64,000 nt of DNA, taken from the NCBI GenBank assembly GCA_026390115.1, contig JAPLGO010000009.1, forward strand, positions 1 to 64,000, written 5' to 3'. The notes under the pieces were generated by a model. That model saw only the letters and a program-made list of their open reading frames with translations. It was not told the DNA's origin and ran no database searches. Below are positions 34,189-53,283 of this stretch, one piece after another. Source of the DNA: Campylobacterales bacterium (GTDB taxonomy: Bacteria > Campylobacterota > Campylobacteria > Campylobacterales > Sulfurimonadaceae). How positions within the stretch are numbered: the stretch's first letter is position 1; each line of letters begins with the position of its first letter. The position numbers and the translations under genes are program-made.

Positions 34189-34323
34189 AAGAACTCCTTA
34201 GAGGTAAAAAATTTGGGTTACACTAGCAACCTTGGTAGGCATTATGAAGCATACCGAATAAAATCTTGCTTAATAAATTCATCTACAACAAAAAAACCAC
34301 AGACCTGCTCAAACAATACAAAC

Positions 34324-34340
34324 TTGGAACTCTATTTGCT
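34324..34340 (+). promoter_or_regulatory. Sigma54 promoter of the flgB operon
   Basis: TTGGAACTCTATTTGCT matches the sigma54 (RpoN) consensus: GG at -24 (34326-34327) and GC at -12 (34338-34339) with exactly 10 nt between. It lies 31 nt upstream of the flgB GTG. Flagellar rod genes are RpoN-dependent in related genera. Confidence 0.75.
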
Positions 34341-34370
34341 TAATACATTTAACTTTAAAAGGGGTTCACA

Positions 34371-34802
34371 GTGGGCATTCAAGAATATAATACACGCGAT
34401 ATAGTAGCAAGTGCGTTAGATTACCGCTCTATCCGTCAAGATATGATTTCATCAAACATTGCAAATGCCGACACTCCTTTTTATAGACCGAGAGATATAA
34501 GTTTTGGGGATACTTTGGCAGCAAAGCAAGCAGAACTTTATAAAAATGAGAAAATAACGCTTGATTTGGCTCAGACAAACAGCTCTCACATGCCACTTAA
34601 CAATGAAAAAGATATCTCCAAAGCTACAATGTTTTATAGAGATGGGCATATGGCTAGAAATGATGGAAATAGTGTTGATTTGGATGTTGAAACAACCGAA
34701 ATGAGTAAAAACTCTATCATGTTTAACGCACTTGTAAATGCTGATAAAAAAATGTCTATGATGTACAAAAGTGTTATTGACTCTTCATCTAAAGTTTCAT
34801 AA
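34371..34802 (+). CDS. flgB: Flagellar basal-body rod protein FlgB
   Basis: 143 aa, GTG start after AAAAGGGG. The N-terminal rod-family block SNIANADTPFYRPRDI and the C-terminal VETTEMSKNSIMFNALV are diagnostic. FlgB is a proximal rod subunit exported by the flagellar type III apparatus. It opens the operon flgB-flgC-fliE and is driven by the sigma54 site upstream. Gap to flgC is 10 nt. Confidence 0.94.
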   Translation: MGIQEYNTRDIVASALDYRSIRQDMISSNIANADTPFYRPRDISFGDTLAAKQAELYKNEKITLDLAQTNSSHMPLNNEKDISKATMFYRDGHMARNDGNSVDLDVETTEMSKNSIMFNALVNADKKMSMMYKSVIDSSSKVS

Positions 34803-34812
34803 AGGATGACAT

Positions 34813-35307
34813 GTGAGTGATTTCTTAAGCAGTTTCGATATTAGCGGTTATGGTTTATCGGCTCAAAGAGTTCGTGTAAATACCATCTCTTCAAACATTG
34901 CGAATGCTCAAACAACTCGCACAGATGAGGGTGGACCCTACAGAAGAAAAGAAGTAGTATTTAAAGCAATGGATTTTGGTCAGCACCTCAATGAAGCACT
35001 AGGAGAGTCAACAAATAGCGCCAAATATCAAGACCCGCTTAACGAGGGTGATTTTGGCAAAAAAGTAAATCCTGCTATAATGAGTGTAATAGTTGATAAA
35101 ATTTCAAGAGATGATAAAGAGCCAAAACTCAAATTTGACCCAAGCCATCCGGACGCAGATGTAAATGGTTATGTTGCCTATCCAAATATTAATCCTGTTA
35201 TAGAAATGGCCGATTTAGTCGAGGCAACGCGTTCTTACCAAGCAAATGTCGCCGCATTTGAGAGTGCTAAAAATATGGCAAGCAGTGCTATTTCACTGCT
35301 ACAGTAA
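34813..35307 (+). CDS. flgC: Flagellar basal-body rod protein FlgC
   Basis: 164 aa, GTG start. It has the rod signature SSNIANAQTTRTDEGGPYRRKEVVF, the central DPSHPDADVNGYVAYPNINPVIEMADLVEATRSYQANV, and the C-terminal coiled coil shared by axial proteins. It forms the rod with FlgB. The ATG just upstream is followed by a stop, so the GTG is the only start. Confidence 0.95.
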   Translation: MSDFLSSFDISGYGLSAQRVRVNTISSNIANAQTTRTDEGGPYRRKEVVFKAMDFGQHLNEALGESTNSAKYQDPLNEGDFGKKVNPAIMSVIVDKISRDDKEPKLKFDPSHPDADVNGYVAYPNINPVIEMADLVEATRSYQANVAAFESAKNMASSAISLLQ

Positions 35308-35382
35308 AAATAAAAAATATATGAGAGGAGTAGGAATGTTTACATTAAGTAGCAATGATTCTCCTTGCACAAGGAGAGTTTT

Positions 35383-35679
35383 ATGAGCATTAGCGGTATA
35401 TCGGGCACATCAACTGCCGAACTTTTAAAACAAAAAGGCAAGCCCCAAGAGAGTGGAGAAACTGATTTTGCGCAGCATCTAAAAACAGCACTTAATGAAG
35501 AAAACGACCGTCAGGTTTCAGCAGAACAAGCCGTTGGAGATATAGCAACCGGACAGGTTAAAGACCTCCATCAAGCTGCACTTGCTATCGGCAAAGCAGA
35601 AACAAGCATGAAATTAATGCTTGAAATAAGAAATAAAGCCCTAAGCGCTTACAAAGAGATAGGCAGAACACAACTATAA
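35383..35679 (+). CDS. fliE: Flagellar hook-basal body protein FliE
   Basis: 98 aa from the ATG at 35383. The ORF track starts at a TTG six codons earlier, but AAGGAGAG lies just before the ATG and fits it. The C-terminal DLHQAALAIGKAETSMKLMLEIRNKALSAYKEI is the FliE family block. FliE joins the rod to the MS ring. It follows flgC by 75 nt. Confidence 0.93.
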   Translation: MSISGISGTSTAELLKQKGKPQESGETDFAQHLKTALNEENDRQVSAEQAVGDIATGQVKDLHQAALAIGKAETSMKLMLEIRNKALSAYKEIGRTQL

Positions 35680-35706
35680 ATCCACTATTAAAGTATATAC
35701 TACTCA

Positions 35707-37530
35707 ATGCTTAACGAAAACAAAAATAAAAAGATATTTTTACTTTATGCCCTTATCGGGCTTGGCTTTACCATCTTTTTAAGTGTTATGCTTGTGACGG
35801 TGCTAAAATCTCGTAATCTACCCTCACTCTATACGGATGATACTTCAAAAGCTGAACGAGGAAGTATCATCAGTGCAGATGGATTTCATATTGCAACTAC
35901 AAAAAAACTTTATAAAGTAGTTGTAAATAACAACTATATTGATCCGGAAAAAGAGGATCTTTTTATACAGCTTTTTAGTATCTACTCCGGAATGGATGCA
36001 CTAGAGGTAAGAGAGAAGCTTAAAGAAAAAAAAGGTGTTATTGTTTTAAGCTACTCTATACCGGAAAAAGAGGCGCAATATCTAAAGAATCTGGCAAAAG
36101 AACTAAGAAAGTATAAAGTTTTCATAGAAAGAAAAGATCACAAAACAGGTACTAGGATGCTCCATGGGTTAAGCATTATAGAGAGTGGAGAGAGCAGAGA
36201 GTATCCATATGGAAAACTTTTAACGCCAATCATAGGATATACACATAAACAAGAAGATAACGGATATACGCGAATCAAAGGTGTTAAAGGGCTAGAAAAA
36301 AGGTTTGACGAAGAGCTTTCAGCCAGACAAGATGGCTCTAGCATTGGTCCACGAGATGTCAATAGCTATATAATACTCAATAGAGACAGTTTTACAAAAC
36401 CGAATATAAATGGACTAGATATAAAACTTACAATTCCCATTGCTCTTCAAATAAAAATGGAAAACATGTGCGACCTGATGAAAAAAGAGCTTGGAGCCGA
36501 GCAGGTAATGCTTGCCGTTATGAACTCAAAAAACGGCAAAGTTTTATCCATGGCAACCTCAAATAGGTTTTTTCCAAAAGATATAAAAAAAAGTGACTAT
36601 CCCTACTTAAATAGCGGAATCATTGAATATAGCTTTGAACCGGGAAGTGTTATAAAAGCAGTGACATTCTCTCTATTGCTAGATAAAGATTTAATAAATC
36701 CGTACGACATGGTCAATGGATACTTCGGGAAATATACCATCGGAAATAAAACAATAACGGATGAACATAAATTTGATAGGCTCTCTGCCGAAGACGTAAT
36801 CGTCCACTCATCAAATATTGGTATGGCTCAACTCTCACAAAAACTCTCCGGCGCTGAGTTTTATGAGGGTTTAATGAAGTTTGGTTTATCTCAAAAATCT
36901 ACAAATGACTTTATTTATGAAAGAATGGGCTCTGTACCAAATAGCAATAAACTAGACAATGAAATATATAAAGCCACATGTTCTTATGGCTATGGAATGA
37001 CAGCAAATCTTATGCAGTTAATTCGTGCTTACGGTGTTTTTAACAACAACGGAAAAATAGTATATCCTCAAATTGCTGCTAGCTATGTTGATGCTTTTAA
37101 CAGAGAAACAGTTATAAAAAATGATGAGCAAACCCAAGTAATAAAAAGTTCTACAGCGTCAAGAATGCAAAAAATTCTTATAAAAACTGTAAATGAGGGA
37201 ACCGGCTACAAAGCCAGAACTGAAGGTTTAGTCATAGGCGGAAAAACAGGAACGGCGCACATCGTTGAAGAGGGAACATATGTAAATAAATATAATACTG
37301 CTTTTGTGGGATTTGCAAATGATGCAACAAATAATTATACAATCGGAGTTATTACCGTTCAACCTACATCAAGCCAATTTGCGGCTCAAACCTCTGTTCC
37401 TGTTTTTAAAAGGGCTGTTAATATTATGATTGAAGATGGCTATCTGACACCGCTAAAGACAGAGGCTACTACACTCAAACAAGATGTTGACTTGAAGCCG
37501 GATATTCTTGAAGAGATAGCACCGCATTAA
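35707..37530 (+). CDS. ftsI: Division transpeptidase FtsI (PBP3-type)
   Basis: 607 aa. One N-terminal membrane helix (about residues 9-30), a pedestal domain, and a penicillin-binding transpeptidase domain with SVIK (SxxK, about residue 314), HSSN (SxN, about 366) and KTGT (about 511). It cross-links septal peptidoglycan with FtsW. Its place after flgB-flgC-fliE matches H. pylori. It is 27 nt after fliE and may be co-transcribed with it. The stop overlaps convergent panC by 4 bp. Confidence 0.93.
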   Translation: MLNENKNKKIFLLYALIGLGFTIFLSVMLVTVLKSRNLPSLYTDDTSKAERGSIISADGFHIATTKKLYKVVVNNNYIDPEKEDLFIQLFSIYSGMDALEVREKLKEKKGVIVLSYSIPEKEAQYLKNLAKELRKYKVFIERKDHKTGTRMLHGLSIIESGESREYPYGKLLTPIIGYTHKQEDNGYTRIKGVKGLEKRFDEELSARQDGSSIGPRDVNSYIILNRDSFTKPNINGLDIKLTIPIALQIKMENMCDLMKKELGAEQVMLAVMNSKNGKVLSMATSNRFFPKDIKKSDYPYLNSGIIEYSFEPGSVIKAVTFSLLLDKDLINPYDMVNGYFGKYTIGNKTITDEHKFDRLSAEDVIVHSSNIGMAQLSQKLSGAEFYEGLMKFGLSQKSTNDFIYERMGSVPNSNKLDNEIYKATCSYGYGMTANLMQLIRAYGVFNNNGKIVYPQIAASYVDAFNRETVIKNDEQTQVIKSSTASRMQKILIKTVNEGTGYKARTEGLVIGGKTGTAHIVEEGTYVNKYNTAFVGFANDATNNYTIGVITVQPTSSQFAAQTSVPVFKRAVNIMIEDGYLTPLKTEATTLKQDVDLKPDILEEIAPH

Positions 37531-38348
37531 AGCCAAATATTATCAAGCAATCTTGTTGTTCCTACTTTAGCCTCTACTAAAATAATTGTGTTTCCTATCT
37601 CTACATGCATCAGTTTTTCGAAATCACGACTCAGTATCTCGACATAAGATATTTCAAGCGGTTCAAGAGTAGCTCGCATCTCTTTTATAATCTCTTTGCA
37701 ATCCAAAATATTTTTACTCACCATTTTGCCTGCCATGTAGAGTGAAGCTGAGATTTTCAGAGCCTCTTTTCTCTCATTTTTATTTAAATAGATATTTCTA
37801 CTGCTGAGTGCCAAACCATCACTCTCTCGAACCGTATCCACCGCCACAATAGTAACACTCATAAAAAATTGTTTGACCATTAGAGTGATTAGGTTGAGCT
37901 GTTGCGCATCCTTCTTCCCAAAGTAAGCATTTGTTGGAGCAACAATATTCAGAAGCTTCATGACAACAGTTAAAACACCGTTAAAATGCCCAGGACGAGT
38001 GGCTCCTTCAAGAATATATCCTCTCACTTTTGGAGCCAGTATGCTTGCTTCATCACTGCCATAGATATCATTTACAAGAGGGAAAAAGAGAACATCAACG
38101 CCGGCGAGTTCGCATATCCTCTTGTCCGCCTCATCTTTTTTTGGATATTTATCTAAATCTTCACCCTTTAGAAACTGTGTCGGATTTAGAAAAATAGAAA
38201 CAACAACCATCTCATTCTCTTTTTTTGCTCTTTTAATAAGTGATATGTGCCCTTCATGCAAAGCACCCATAGTCGGGACAAATCCAACGCTTTGATTTTT
38301 ATCTTTTATAAATGCTTTTAACTCCAGTGCGTGAGTGATAATCTTCAT
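37527..38348 (-). CDS. panC: Pantothenate synthetase PanC
   Basis: 273 aa. The nucleotidyltransferase signature PTMGALHEGHISL (His31 and His34), FLNPTQF, GYILEGATRPGHFNGVLTVV, YFGKKDAQQ and SSRN are all in place. It joins pantoate and beta-alanine with ATP in the cytoplasm, towards CoA. It stands alone, convergent with ftsI and divergent from prfB. Confidence 0.95.
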   Translation of the reverse strand: MKIITHALELKAFIKDKNQSVGFVPTMGALHEGHISLIKRAKKENEMVVVSIFLNPTQFLKGEDLDKYPKKDEADKRICELAGVDVLFFPLVNDIYGSDEASILAPKVRGYILEGATRPGHFNGVLTVVMKLLNIVAPTNAYFGKKDAQQLNLITLMVKQFFMSVTIVAVDTVRESDGLALSSRNIYLNKNERKEALKISASLYMAGKMVSKNILDCKEIIKEMRATLEPLEISYVEILSRDFEKLMHVEIGNTIILVEAKVGTTRLLDNIWL

Positions 38349-38400
38349 TTTAAGCCTCTATTTAATATAATCACAATTATAACAATATTGGAATAATTTT

Positions 38401-39525
38401 ATGGATAACTACGAATATACCGAACTTTTAAAAAGTACAGCAATTAAAATGAAGAATATTACGAGTGTTGTTGAGCCTGATAAACTTCAACAAAGACTTG
38501 ATGATATAGAGACTATGGAGAATGAACAAGGATTTTGGAATGATGCGGCAAATGCAGCAGTAATACAAAAAGAAAAAACACAAATTCAAAGAAAATTAAA
38601 AAAATATTTTGCAGCAAAAAATGCGATAGATGACGCAATAGAACTTTATGAGATGGCAACGGATGAGGGTGATGATGCATCAGTTCAAGCTCTTTATGAT
38701 GATGCAAATAAACTTGAAGAGTTCATAAGAAACATGGAGATAGAAGTTCTGTTAAGCGGAGAGAGTGATGCAAATAATGCAATTTTATCTATTCACCCTG
38801 GAGCCGGCGGAACCGAGAGCCAAGATTGGGCGTCCATGCTTCTTAGAATGTACAAAAGATTTGCTGAAAGACGAGGATTTAGCGTTGAAGTTCTTGACTA
38901 TCAGTCTGGCGAAGAAGCGGGGATAAAAGATGTTTCACTGCTCATTAAAGGTGAAAATGCATATGGATATTTAAAAGTCGAAAACGGCATCCACAGACTT
39001 GTGAGAATCTCTCCTTTTGACTCAAACGCAAAACGACACACCTCTTTTAGCTCTGTCATGGTCTCTCCCGAGGTTGATGATGACATAAACATAGTTGTGG
39101 AAGACAAAGATATAAGAGTCGATACCTACAGATCAAGCGGGGCCGGAGGGCAACATGTTAACAAAACAGAGTCCGCAATTAGAATCACTCACATCAAAAC
39201 CAATGTAGTTGTTCAATGTCAGAATGACAGAAGTCAGCATAAAAACAGAGCAACTGCCATGAAAATGTTAAAATCTCGTCTGTATGAGCTGGAACTTGAG
39301 ATGCAAAAAGCAGAAAAAGATGGAGTTGCAAAGAGCGAAATTGGATGGGGACATCAGATTCGCTCCTATGTTATGCAGCCCTATCAGCAGATTAAAGACA
39401 CAAGAAGCAACATGGCTTATTCAAATATCTCTGCCATACTTGATGGCGATATAGATACGATGATAGAAGATGTACTTATCTCTCAAAACAGATCTCAACC
39501 TACCTCCTCAGAGCAGAAGCAATAG
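38401..39525 (+). CDS. prfB: Peptide chain release factor 2
   Basis: 374 aa. RISPFDS (the SPF tripeptide that reads UGA, about residue 203) and [11 protein letters not shown] (GGQ at about 247-249) show RF2 rather than RF1. The ORF is continuous from the ATG, so there is no programmed +1 frameshift as in E. coli; the frame is open through the position where it would lie. It frees the peptide at UGA and UAA stops. It lies 30 nt upstream of bpt. Confidence 0.95.
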   Translation: MDNYEYTELLKSTAIKMKNITSVVEPDKLQQRLDDIETMENEQGFWNDAANAAVIQKEKTQIQRKLKKYFAAKNAIDDAIELYEMATDEGDDASVQALYDDANKLEEFIRNMEIEVLLSGESDANNAILSIHPGAGGTESQDWASMLLRMYKRFAERRGFSVEVLDYQSGEEAGIKDVSLLIKGENAYGYLKVENGIHRLVRISPFDSNAKRHTSFSSVMVSPEVDDDINIVVEDKDIRVDTYRSSGAGGQHVNKTESAIRITHIKTNVVVQCQNDRSQHKNRATAMKMLKSRLYELELEMQKAEKDGVAKSEIGWGHQIRSYVMQPYQQIKDTRSNMAYSNISAILDGDIDTMIEDVLISQNRSQPTSSEQKQ

Positions 39526-39554
39526 TAGCTTTGTGAAGAAAACATTTCTCTAGA

Positions 39555-40268
39555 ATGAATTTACTTAAAGAGTTTGCTTTGAATGACAAATGCTCTTATC
39601 TAAAAGATAAAGAACAGACCACTCACTACAAAATAATCGACGGCTGTGATGCCATGCACTGCCATAATTTAGTAGAGAGTGGATTTAGAAGATTTGGAAA
39701 GATGTATTTCAGACCAATTTGTGGTGATTGCAACGAGTGCCAAAGTATAAAAATCGATGTAGATAATTTTATTTTTTCAAAATCACATAGAAGAGCCATG
39801 AAGAAAGCTGAGCATTTCAGTAGCTACATTCAAACCCCTACTCTTACAAAAGCACATATAACTCTGTTTAAAAAATATCATCTCTACATGAGCGAGAAGA
39901 AGGGCTGGAACTATCAAGAGACAAGTCCGGAGCACTACTACAACTCTTTTGTGAGCGGACATGAAAACTACGGATATGAAGTTTTGTACTACGATAAAGA
40001 TAAACTTATCGGTGTTGATTTAATAGATATTCTTGAAGATGGAATCTCATCTATCTATTTTTATTACGATCCGGATTATATTGACTTTTCCTTAGGAAAA
40101 CTCTCGCTTTTGTTTCAAATAAAATATGCGAAGAGCTCTCATAAAAAGTGGATTTACCTAGGCTATTATGTTGAAGAGTGTTCGAGTTTATCTTATAAAT
40201 CGGACTATAAACCCTATCTTACTCTTCATGGAAGACCCACAGAGTATGAGAACAGCATGTGGAGCTAA
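39555..40268 (+). CDS. bpt: Leucyl/arginyl-tRNA-protein transferase (Bpt/Ate family)
   Basis: 237 aa. The N-terminal region with GFRRFGKMYFRPICGDCNECQSIKI, Cys-rich as in Bpt/Ate enzymes, and the later LSLLFQIKYAKSSHKKWIYLGYYVEECSSLSYKSDYKPY are family blocks. Such enzymes attach leucine to N-terminal Asp or Glu and feed the N-degron pathway in the cytoplasm. It may be co-transcribed with prfB. Confidence 0.88.
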   Translation: MNLLKEFALNDKCSYLKDKEQTTHYKIIDGCDAMHCHNLVESGFRRFGKMYFRPICGDCNECQSIKIDVDNFIFSKSHRRAMKKAEHFSSYIQTPTLTKAHITLFKKYHLYMSEKKGWNYQETSPEHYYNSFVSGHENYGYEVLYYDKDKLIGVDLIDILEDGISSIYFYYDPDYIDFSLGKLSLLFQIKYAKSSHKKWIYLGYYVEECSSLSYKSDYKPYLTLHGRPTEYENSMWS

Positions 40269-40275
40269 AACACAC

Positions 40276-40929
40276 TTAATTACTAAGTTCCTTCATTTTC
40301 TCATCGTTTATAGCGCTCTTCTTTTTGGCAGCTTCCTCTTCTAAGGATTGTTCCAGTGCCTCTTGATTCAATCTGTTGCTCTCTCTAATTCTTAAAATCT
40401 TCTCCTCTTGGCGTTTTTTTTCAGATTTTTTTGCAGGCACATTATTTTGTACTTTTTTATCTGTTGCTAAAAAATCTTGCATAATATCAAAAGGAGTAAT
40501 CTCATCACTATAAAGGTTGTAATATTTCATTATTTCACTTCTATATTTCTCTGTGTCTAACATTTTACTGTTTACCATCTGTAAGAAGAGTTTACTATCA
40601 ACGCTTTTAATTGAAAAGAAAAAGTTACTGCTAACACTTTTAACAAAAAAATCATTAGTCTTAGAGAGTTCTCTTAGCCTATTGAGATACCGTTTTTTTT
40701 CATCGCTGTTATCTGCTTTATCCACTTCAAAACCAAGCTCTTTTACACTTTTTATATCATTTAAATATCCCTCAATCTTGTCGCCATATTGCGCATAGAT
40801 CTCAATCTCTTTAAGCTTTTCAATATTAAGGCTATTGTCATATAAAATATCACCCAAAGAGGAATAAGTTTTAGGATTTTGTGCTATCAAAAGTGCTGAT
40901 ATAACGCAGAGAATAAATATCCTTACCAT
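40276..40929 (-). CDS. Hypothetical exported helical protein
   Basis: 217 aa. Signal peptide or anchor (MVRIFILCVISALLIAQ) then an all-helical, charged protein (LKEIEIYAQYGDKIEGYLND; KRQEEKILRIRESNRLNQEA). The C-terminus is coiled coil. I recognise no family. It is convergent with bpt (7-nt gap), and its upstream region faces the end of the fusA operon. Confidence 0.5.
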   Translation of the reverse strand: MVRIFILCVISALLIAQNPKTYSSLGDILYDNSLNIEKLKEIEIYAQYGDKIEGYLNDIKSVKELGFEVDKADNSDEKKRYLNRLRELSKTNDFFVKSVSSNFFFSIKSVDSKLFLQMVNSKMLDTEKYRSEIMKYYNLYSDEITPFDIMQDFLATDKKVQNNVPAKKSEKKRQEEKILRIRESNRLNQEALEQSLEEEAAKKKSAINDEKMKELSN

Positions 40930-41044
40930 TTGCTACTCCATCTCGTTTATTGAAAATTATATCAAATTATAGAGAGACAATTTCGAATAATAAAAAAGTA
41001 AGTTAATGATTTAGATGTAATAATAAAATTTATCTGGGAGAGAG

Positions 41045-41071
41045 AAGTTACTTCCGAACTGGAAGTAACTT
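41045..41071 (-). terminator. Terminator after fusA
   Basis: AAGTTACTTCC and GGAAGTAACTT form an 11-bp stem around a 5-nt loop, starting 11 nt after the fusA stop. It lies at the end of the long str/rpo cluster. Confidence 0.6.
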
Positions 41072-41081
41072 ATAGGCTGAA

Positions 41082-43172
41082 TTAGCCGTTTCGTTTTTTG
41101 ATAATTTCTTCAGATACATTTCTTGGAACTTCTTCATAATGATCAAATTCCATAGCGTAAGTAGCACGACCTTGAGTAGCAGAGCGAAGGTCAGTTGAGT
41201 AACCAAACATCTCAGCAAGAGGAACAAATGCATCCACAATTTTGTTACCTGAACGGTCACTCATGTTGCTGATTTGTCCACGACGACGGTTAAGGTCTCC
41301 GATAACATCTCCCATATAATCTTCAGGAACTTCAACTTCAACTTTCATCATTGGCTCTAAGATAGCTGGTTTAGCTTTTCTACAGCCCTCTTTGAATCCC
41401 ATTGAAGCAGCAAGTTTAAATGCCATCTCATTTGAATCCACGTCATGGTATGAACCGTCATAAAGAGTAACATCGATATCTTCCATTGGATAGCCGGCAA
41501 GAACACCATTAGCCATAGACTCTTTACAACCCTTTTCAACTGCAGGAATGTACTCTTTTGGAACTGTTCCACCCTTGATATCATTATGGAACACAAAGCC
41601 CGTACCAATATCACCCGGCTTAATTGTTAGGTAAACATGTCCGAATGCACCACGACCACCTGATTGTTTAGCATACTTATACTCTTGATTCACTTGCTCT
41701 CTGATAGTTTCACGGTAAGAAACTTGTGGAGCACCAACTTCGGCTTCTACTTTAAACTCTCTCTTCATACGATCGACAAGAATTTCAAGGTGTAACTCAC
41801 CCATTCCAGAGATAATAGTTTGACCTGTCTCTTCATCAGTATTTACTCTGAAAGATGGATCCTCAGCAGCAAGTTTACCTAGGGCAATACCCATTTTTTC
41901 TTGATCCGCTTTTGTTTTTGGCTCAACAGCAACAGATATAACCGGCTCTGGGAACACCATACGCTCTAATACAACTGTATCATCCGGATCACAAAGAGTA
42001 TCCCCAGTAGTTGTATATTTAAGACCAACAACCGCACCGATTTCACCGGCATAAATCTCTTTAATCTCTTCACGCTTAATCGCATGCATCTTCACAATAC
42101 GACCGATACGCTCTCTTTTATCTTTCGTAGAGTTATGAACAAATGAGCCAGCTTCTAGTGAACCACGATAAACACGGATAAAAGTCAATGTTCCAACAAA
42201 TGGGTCAGTCATAATTTTAAATGCCAAAGATGCAAATTTACCATCATCTGTTGATGGAACGATAACTTCAATTTCTTCGTCATCCATCATGGTTCCCTTA
42301 ATCGGAGCACACTCAGTTGGAGCGGGAAGATACGCGACAACGGCATCAAGAAGAGTTTGAACACCTTTGTTTTTAAATGCAGTACCTGCCGTCATAGGAA
42401 CGATATGCATAGCAAGGGTGGCCGCTTTAATACCTGCGACAATCTCCTCTTCAGTTAATGCTTCTCCCTCTAAGTATTTTTCAGCAAGTGCTTCATTACC
42501 ATCAACTTCAGAAATTGATTCAATCATCTTCTCACGATACTCTTCAGCTCTTTCTTGCATATCAGATGGAATCTCTTCTACATGGTAGTTAGATCCCATT
42601 TCAGCATCAATATCCCAAACAATTGCTTTCATTTTTACAAGGTCAACAATACCTTTAAAAGTATCTTCAGCACCGATTGGCAACTGAATTGGAACCGGAT
42701 TACCTTTTAGACGCGTACGAATCTGCTCTTCAACTTGGTAAAAATCTGCTCCTGTTCTATCCATTTTGTTAACAAAAACAATTGATGGTACGCCATAACG
42801 ATTTCTTTGTCTCCAAACAGTTTCAGATTGAGGTTGAACACCACCAACTGCACAAAAGACTGAAACGGCTCCATCAAGAACACGCATAGATCTCTCAACT
42901 TCAATAGTAAAGTCAACGTGACCCGGAGTATCAATAATGTTAATCTGCTTCCCAGCCCATTCACATGTTGTAGCAGCAGAAGTAATCGTGATACCCCTCT
43001 CTTGCTCTTGCTCCATCCAGTCCATGGTAGCTGCACCATCATGAACCTCACCAATCTTATGCTCAACACCTGTGTAGAATAGAATTCTCTCCGTTGTTGT
43101 AGTTTTACCTGCATCGATGTGCGCAGCAATACCAATATTTCTTACATCTTCTAGTTTATGTGATCTTGCCAT
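41082..43172 (-). CDS. fusA: Elongation factor G
   Basis: 696 aa. GTP-binding motifs: [14 protein letters not shown] (residues 17-30), [33 protein letters not shown]. Domains II to V follow through to [17 protein letters not shown] near the end. It translocates tRNA and mRNA on the ribosome. It is the last gene of the minus-strand cluster and is preceded by rpsG and a long intergenic hairpin. Confidence 0.97.
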   Translation of the reverse strand: MARSHKLEDVRNIGIAAHIDAGKTTTTERILFYTGVEHKIGEVHDGAATMDWMEQEQERGITITSAATTCEWAGKQINIIDTPGHVDFTIEVERSMRVLDGAVSVFCAVGGVQPQSETVWRQRNRYGVPSIVFVNKMDRTGADFYQVEEQIRTRLKGNPVPIQLPIGAEDTFKGIVDLVKMKAIVWDIDAEMGSNYHVEEIPSDMQERAEEYREKMIESISEVDGNEALAEKYLEGEALTEEEIVAGIKAATLAMHIVPMTAGTAFKNKGVQTLLDAVVAYLPAPTECAPIKGTMMDDEEIEVIVPSTDDGKFASLAFKIMTDPFVGTLTFIRVYRGSLEAGSFVHNSTKDKRERIGRIVKMHAIKREEIKEIYAGEIGAVVGLKYTTTGDTLCDPDDTVVLERMVFPEPVISVAVEPKTKADQEKMGIALGKLAAEDPSFRVNTDEETGQTIISGMGELHLEILVDRMKREFKVEAEVGAPQVSYRETIREQVNQEYKYAKQSGGRGAFGHVYLTIKPGDIGTGFVFHNDIKGGTVPKEYIPAVEKGCKESMANGVLAGYPMEDIDVTLYDGSYHDVDSNEMAFKLAASMGFKEGCRKAKPAILEPMMKVEVEVPEDYMGDVIGDLNRRRGQISNMSDRSGNKIVDAFVPLAEMFGYSTDLRSATQGRATYAMEFDHYEEVPRNVSEEIIKKRNG

Positions 43173-43207
43173 TTTTATAATGCCTTAAGTAATTTATTTA
43201 TAGAGTT

Positions 43208-43253
43208 AACCTCTTTTATAAATGGGCATCTGTACCTATTTATAAAAGAGGTT
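43208..43253 (-). other. 16-bp stem-loop between rpsG and fusA
   Basis: AACCTCTTTTATAAAT and ATTTATAAAAGAGGTT are perfect reverse complements around a 14-nt loop, in the rpsG-fusA gap. With a U-poor flank it is more likely an RNA processing or attenuation element than a full terminator. Confidence 0.55.
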
Positions 43254-43308
43254 TTTAAAGTGCATCCCAAAACTATTTCTAGCTAAGGGATATGCAATTA
43301 TTTAGATA

Positions 43309-43788
<480 letters not shown>

Positions 43789-43883
43789 TTACTTCAATTT
43801 TTTCAAATTTACTCAAAATATACCATCTTGGATATATCCTGTGCTAGCTTGACATTTATCTATTTTGAATTTCTTTGTAGAAA

Positions 43884-44264
43884 TTATTTTTTTACTTTTG
43901 CTTTTTTAGTTCCATATTTAGAACGAGCAACTTTACGATTAGCAACACCTGCAGTATCCAATGCACCACGAACGATATGGTACTTAACACCCGGTAAATC
44001 TTTGATACGACCGCCACGAACAAGAACAATTGAGTGCTCTTGAAGGTTGTGACCCTCACCACCGATATAAGAAATAACTTCAAAACCTGAAGTTAAACGA
44101 ACTTTAGCAACTTTTCTTAAAGCTGAGTTTGGTTTTTTTGGTGTAGTTGTGTAAACACGAGTACAAACACCACGACGTTGTGGACACGAAACAAGCGCAG
44201 GTGATTTTGATTTCTTAACCACTTTTTTACGCTCATTACGAATCAGTTGATTGATTGTAGGCAT
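43884..44264 (-). CDS. rpsL: 30S ribosomal protein S12
   Basis: 126 aa. [39 protein letters not shown] and [32 protein letters not shown] are S12 signatures; [10 protein letters not shown] holds the position where streptomycin resistance arises, and it carries the wild-type Lys. Important for decoding. The likely promoter TATAAT is 55 nt upstream, allowing independent expression from rpoC. Confidence 0.97.
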   Translation of the reverse strand: MPTINQLIRNERKKVVKKSKSPALVSCPQRRGVCTRVYTTTPKKPNSALRKVAKVRLTSGFEVISYIGGEGHNLQEHSIVLVRGGRIKDLPGVKYHIVRGALDTAGVANRKVARSKYGTKKAKVKK

Positions 44265-44318
44265 ACAATTCCTTTCTTAATTTGTTCCAGTAGAATTTAA
44301 CTCTCTGTTTTTTAGAGA

Positions 44319-44324
44319 ATTATA
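44319..44324 (-). promoter_or_regulatory. -10 element before rpsL
   Basis: On the minus strand GTTTATAATTC gives a perfect TATAAT about 55 nt before the rpsL ATG. No good -35 box is seen. It would let rpsL-rpsG-fusA be read apart from rpoBC. Confidence 0.4.
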
Positions 44325-44414
44325 AACACGAAATGTTACATAAAAAGTATTTAAAGTTAGCTTATTTTAAGTGCAAATTAATATTAATTGATGGATGTGT
44401 GAAGATATAGTAGT

Positions 44415-44440
44415 TGGCATGTGAAAATTTTCACATGCCA
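44415..44440. terminator. 13-bp perfect palindrome after rpoC
   Basis: TGGCATGTGAAAA and TTTTCACATGCCA are exact reverse complements with no spacer, 25 nt after the rpoC stop. The stem is AT-rich towards the tip. It may act as terminator or as a 3'-end stabiliser between rpoC and rpsL. Confidence 0.55.
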
Positions 44441-44464
44441 GATATAAATAGAGGTGGCTACTTG

Positions 44465-53123
<8,659 letters not shown>

Positions 53124-53148
53124 CTACCTCGATGAGTTGTTAATTAGG

Positions 53149-53196
53149 ACTCAATCTTTAAAGATTGAGTATATTATATCTAGACGTCTCTAGATA
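53149..53196 (-). other. Two short palindromes before rpoB
   Basis: The exact palindrome ACTCAATCTTTAAAGATTGAGT (11 bp each half, 53149-53170), then TATCTAGACGTCTCTAGATA (8-bp arms, 4-nt loop, 53177-53196). They lie within the rplL-rpoB leader, 29 nt or more upstream of the rpoB start. Confidence 0.55.
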
Positions 53197-53227
53197 AATT
53201 GTAATATAGTGCTTATAAACGACATAA

Positions 53228-53271
53228 GGGCACTTTTACGGTGTGACATATATCACACCGTAAAAGCGCCC
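53228..53271 (-). other. 19-bp stem-loop in the rplL-rpoB leader
   Basis: GGGCACTTTTACGGTGTGA and TCACACCGTAAAAGCGCCC pair around CATATA. The single mismatch on the plus strand (A against C) becomes a G-U wobble in the minus-strand transcript, so the RNA stem is complete at 19 pairs. This supports an RNA role such as RNase III processing or attenuation. Confidence 0.75.
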
Positions 53272-53283
53272 ATAAACAGTAAG

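Noticed and set aside
38401-38480. Programmed +1 frameshift in prfB
   Set aside because: RF2 is one continuous ORF from the ATG at 38401 through GGQ; no internal UGA with the frameshift signal is needed.
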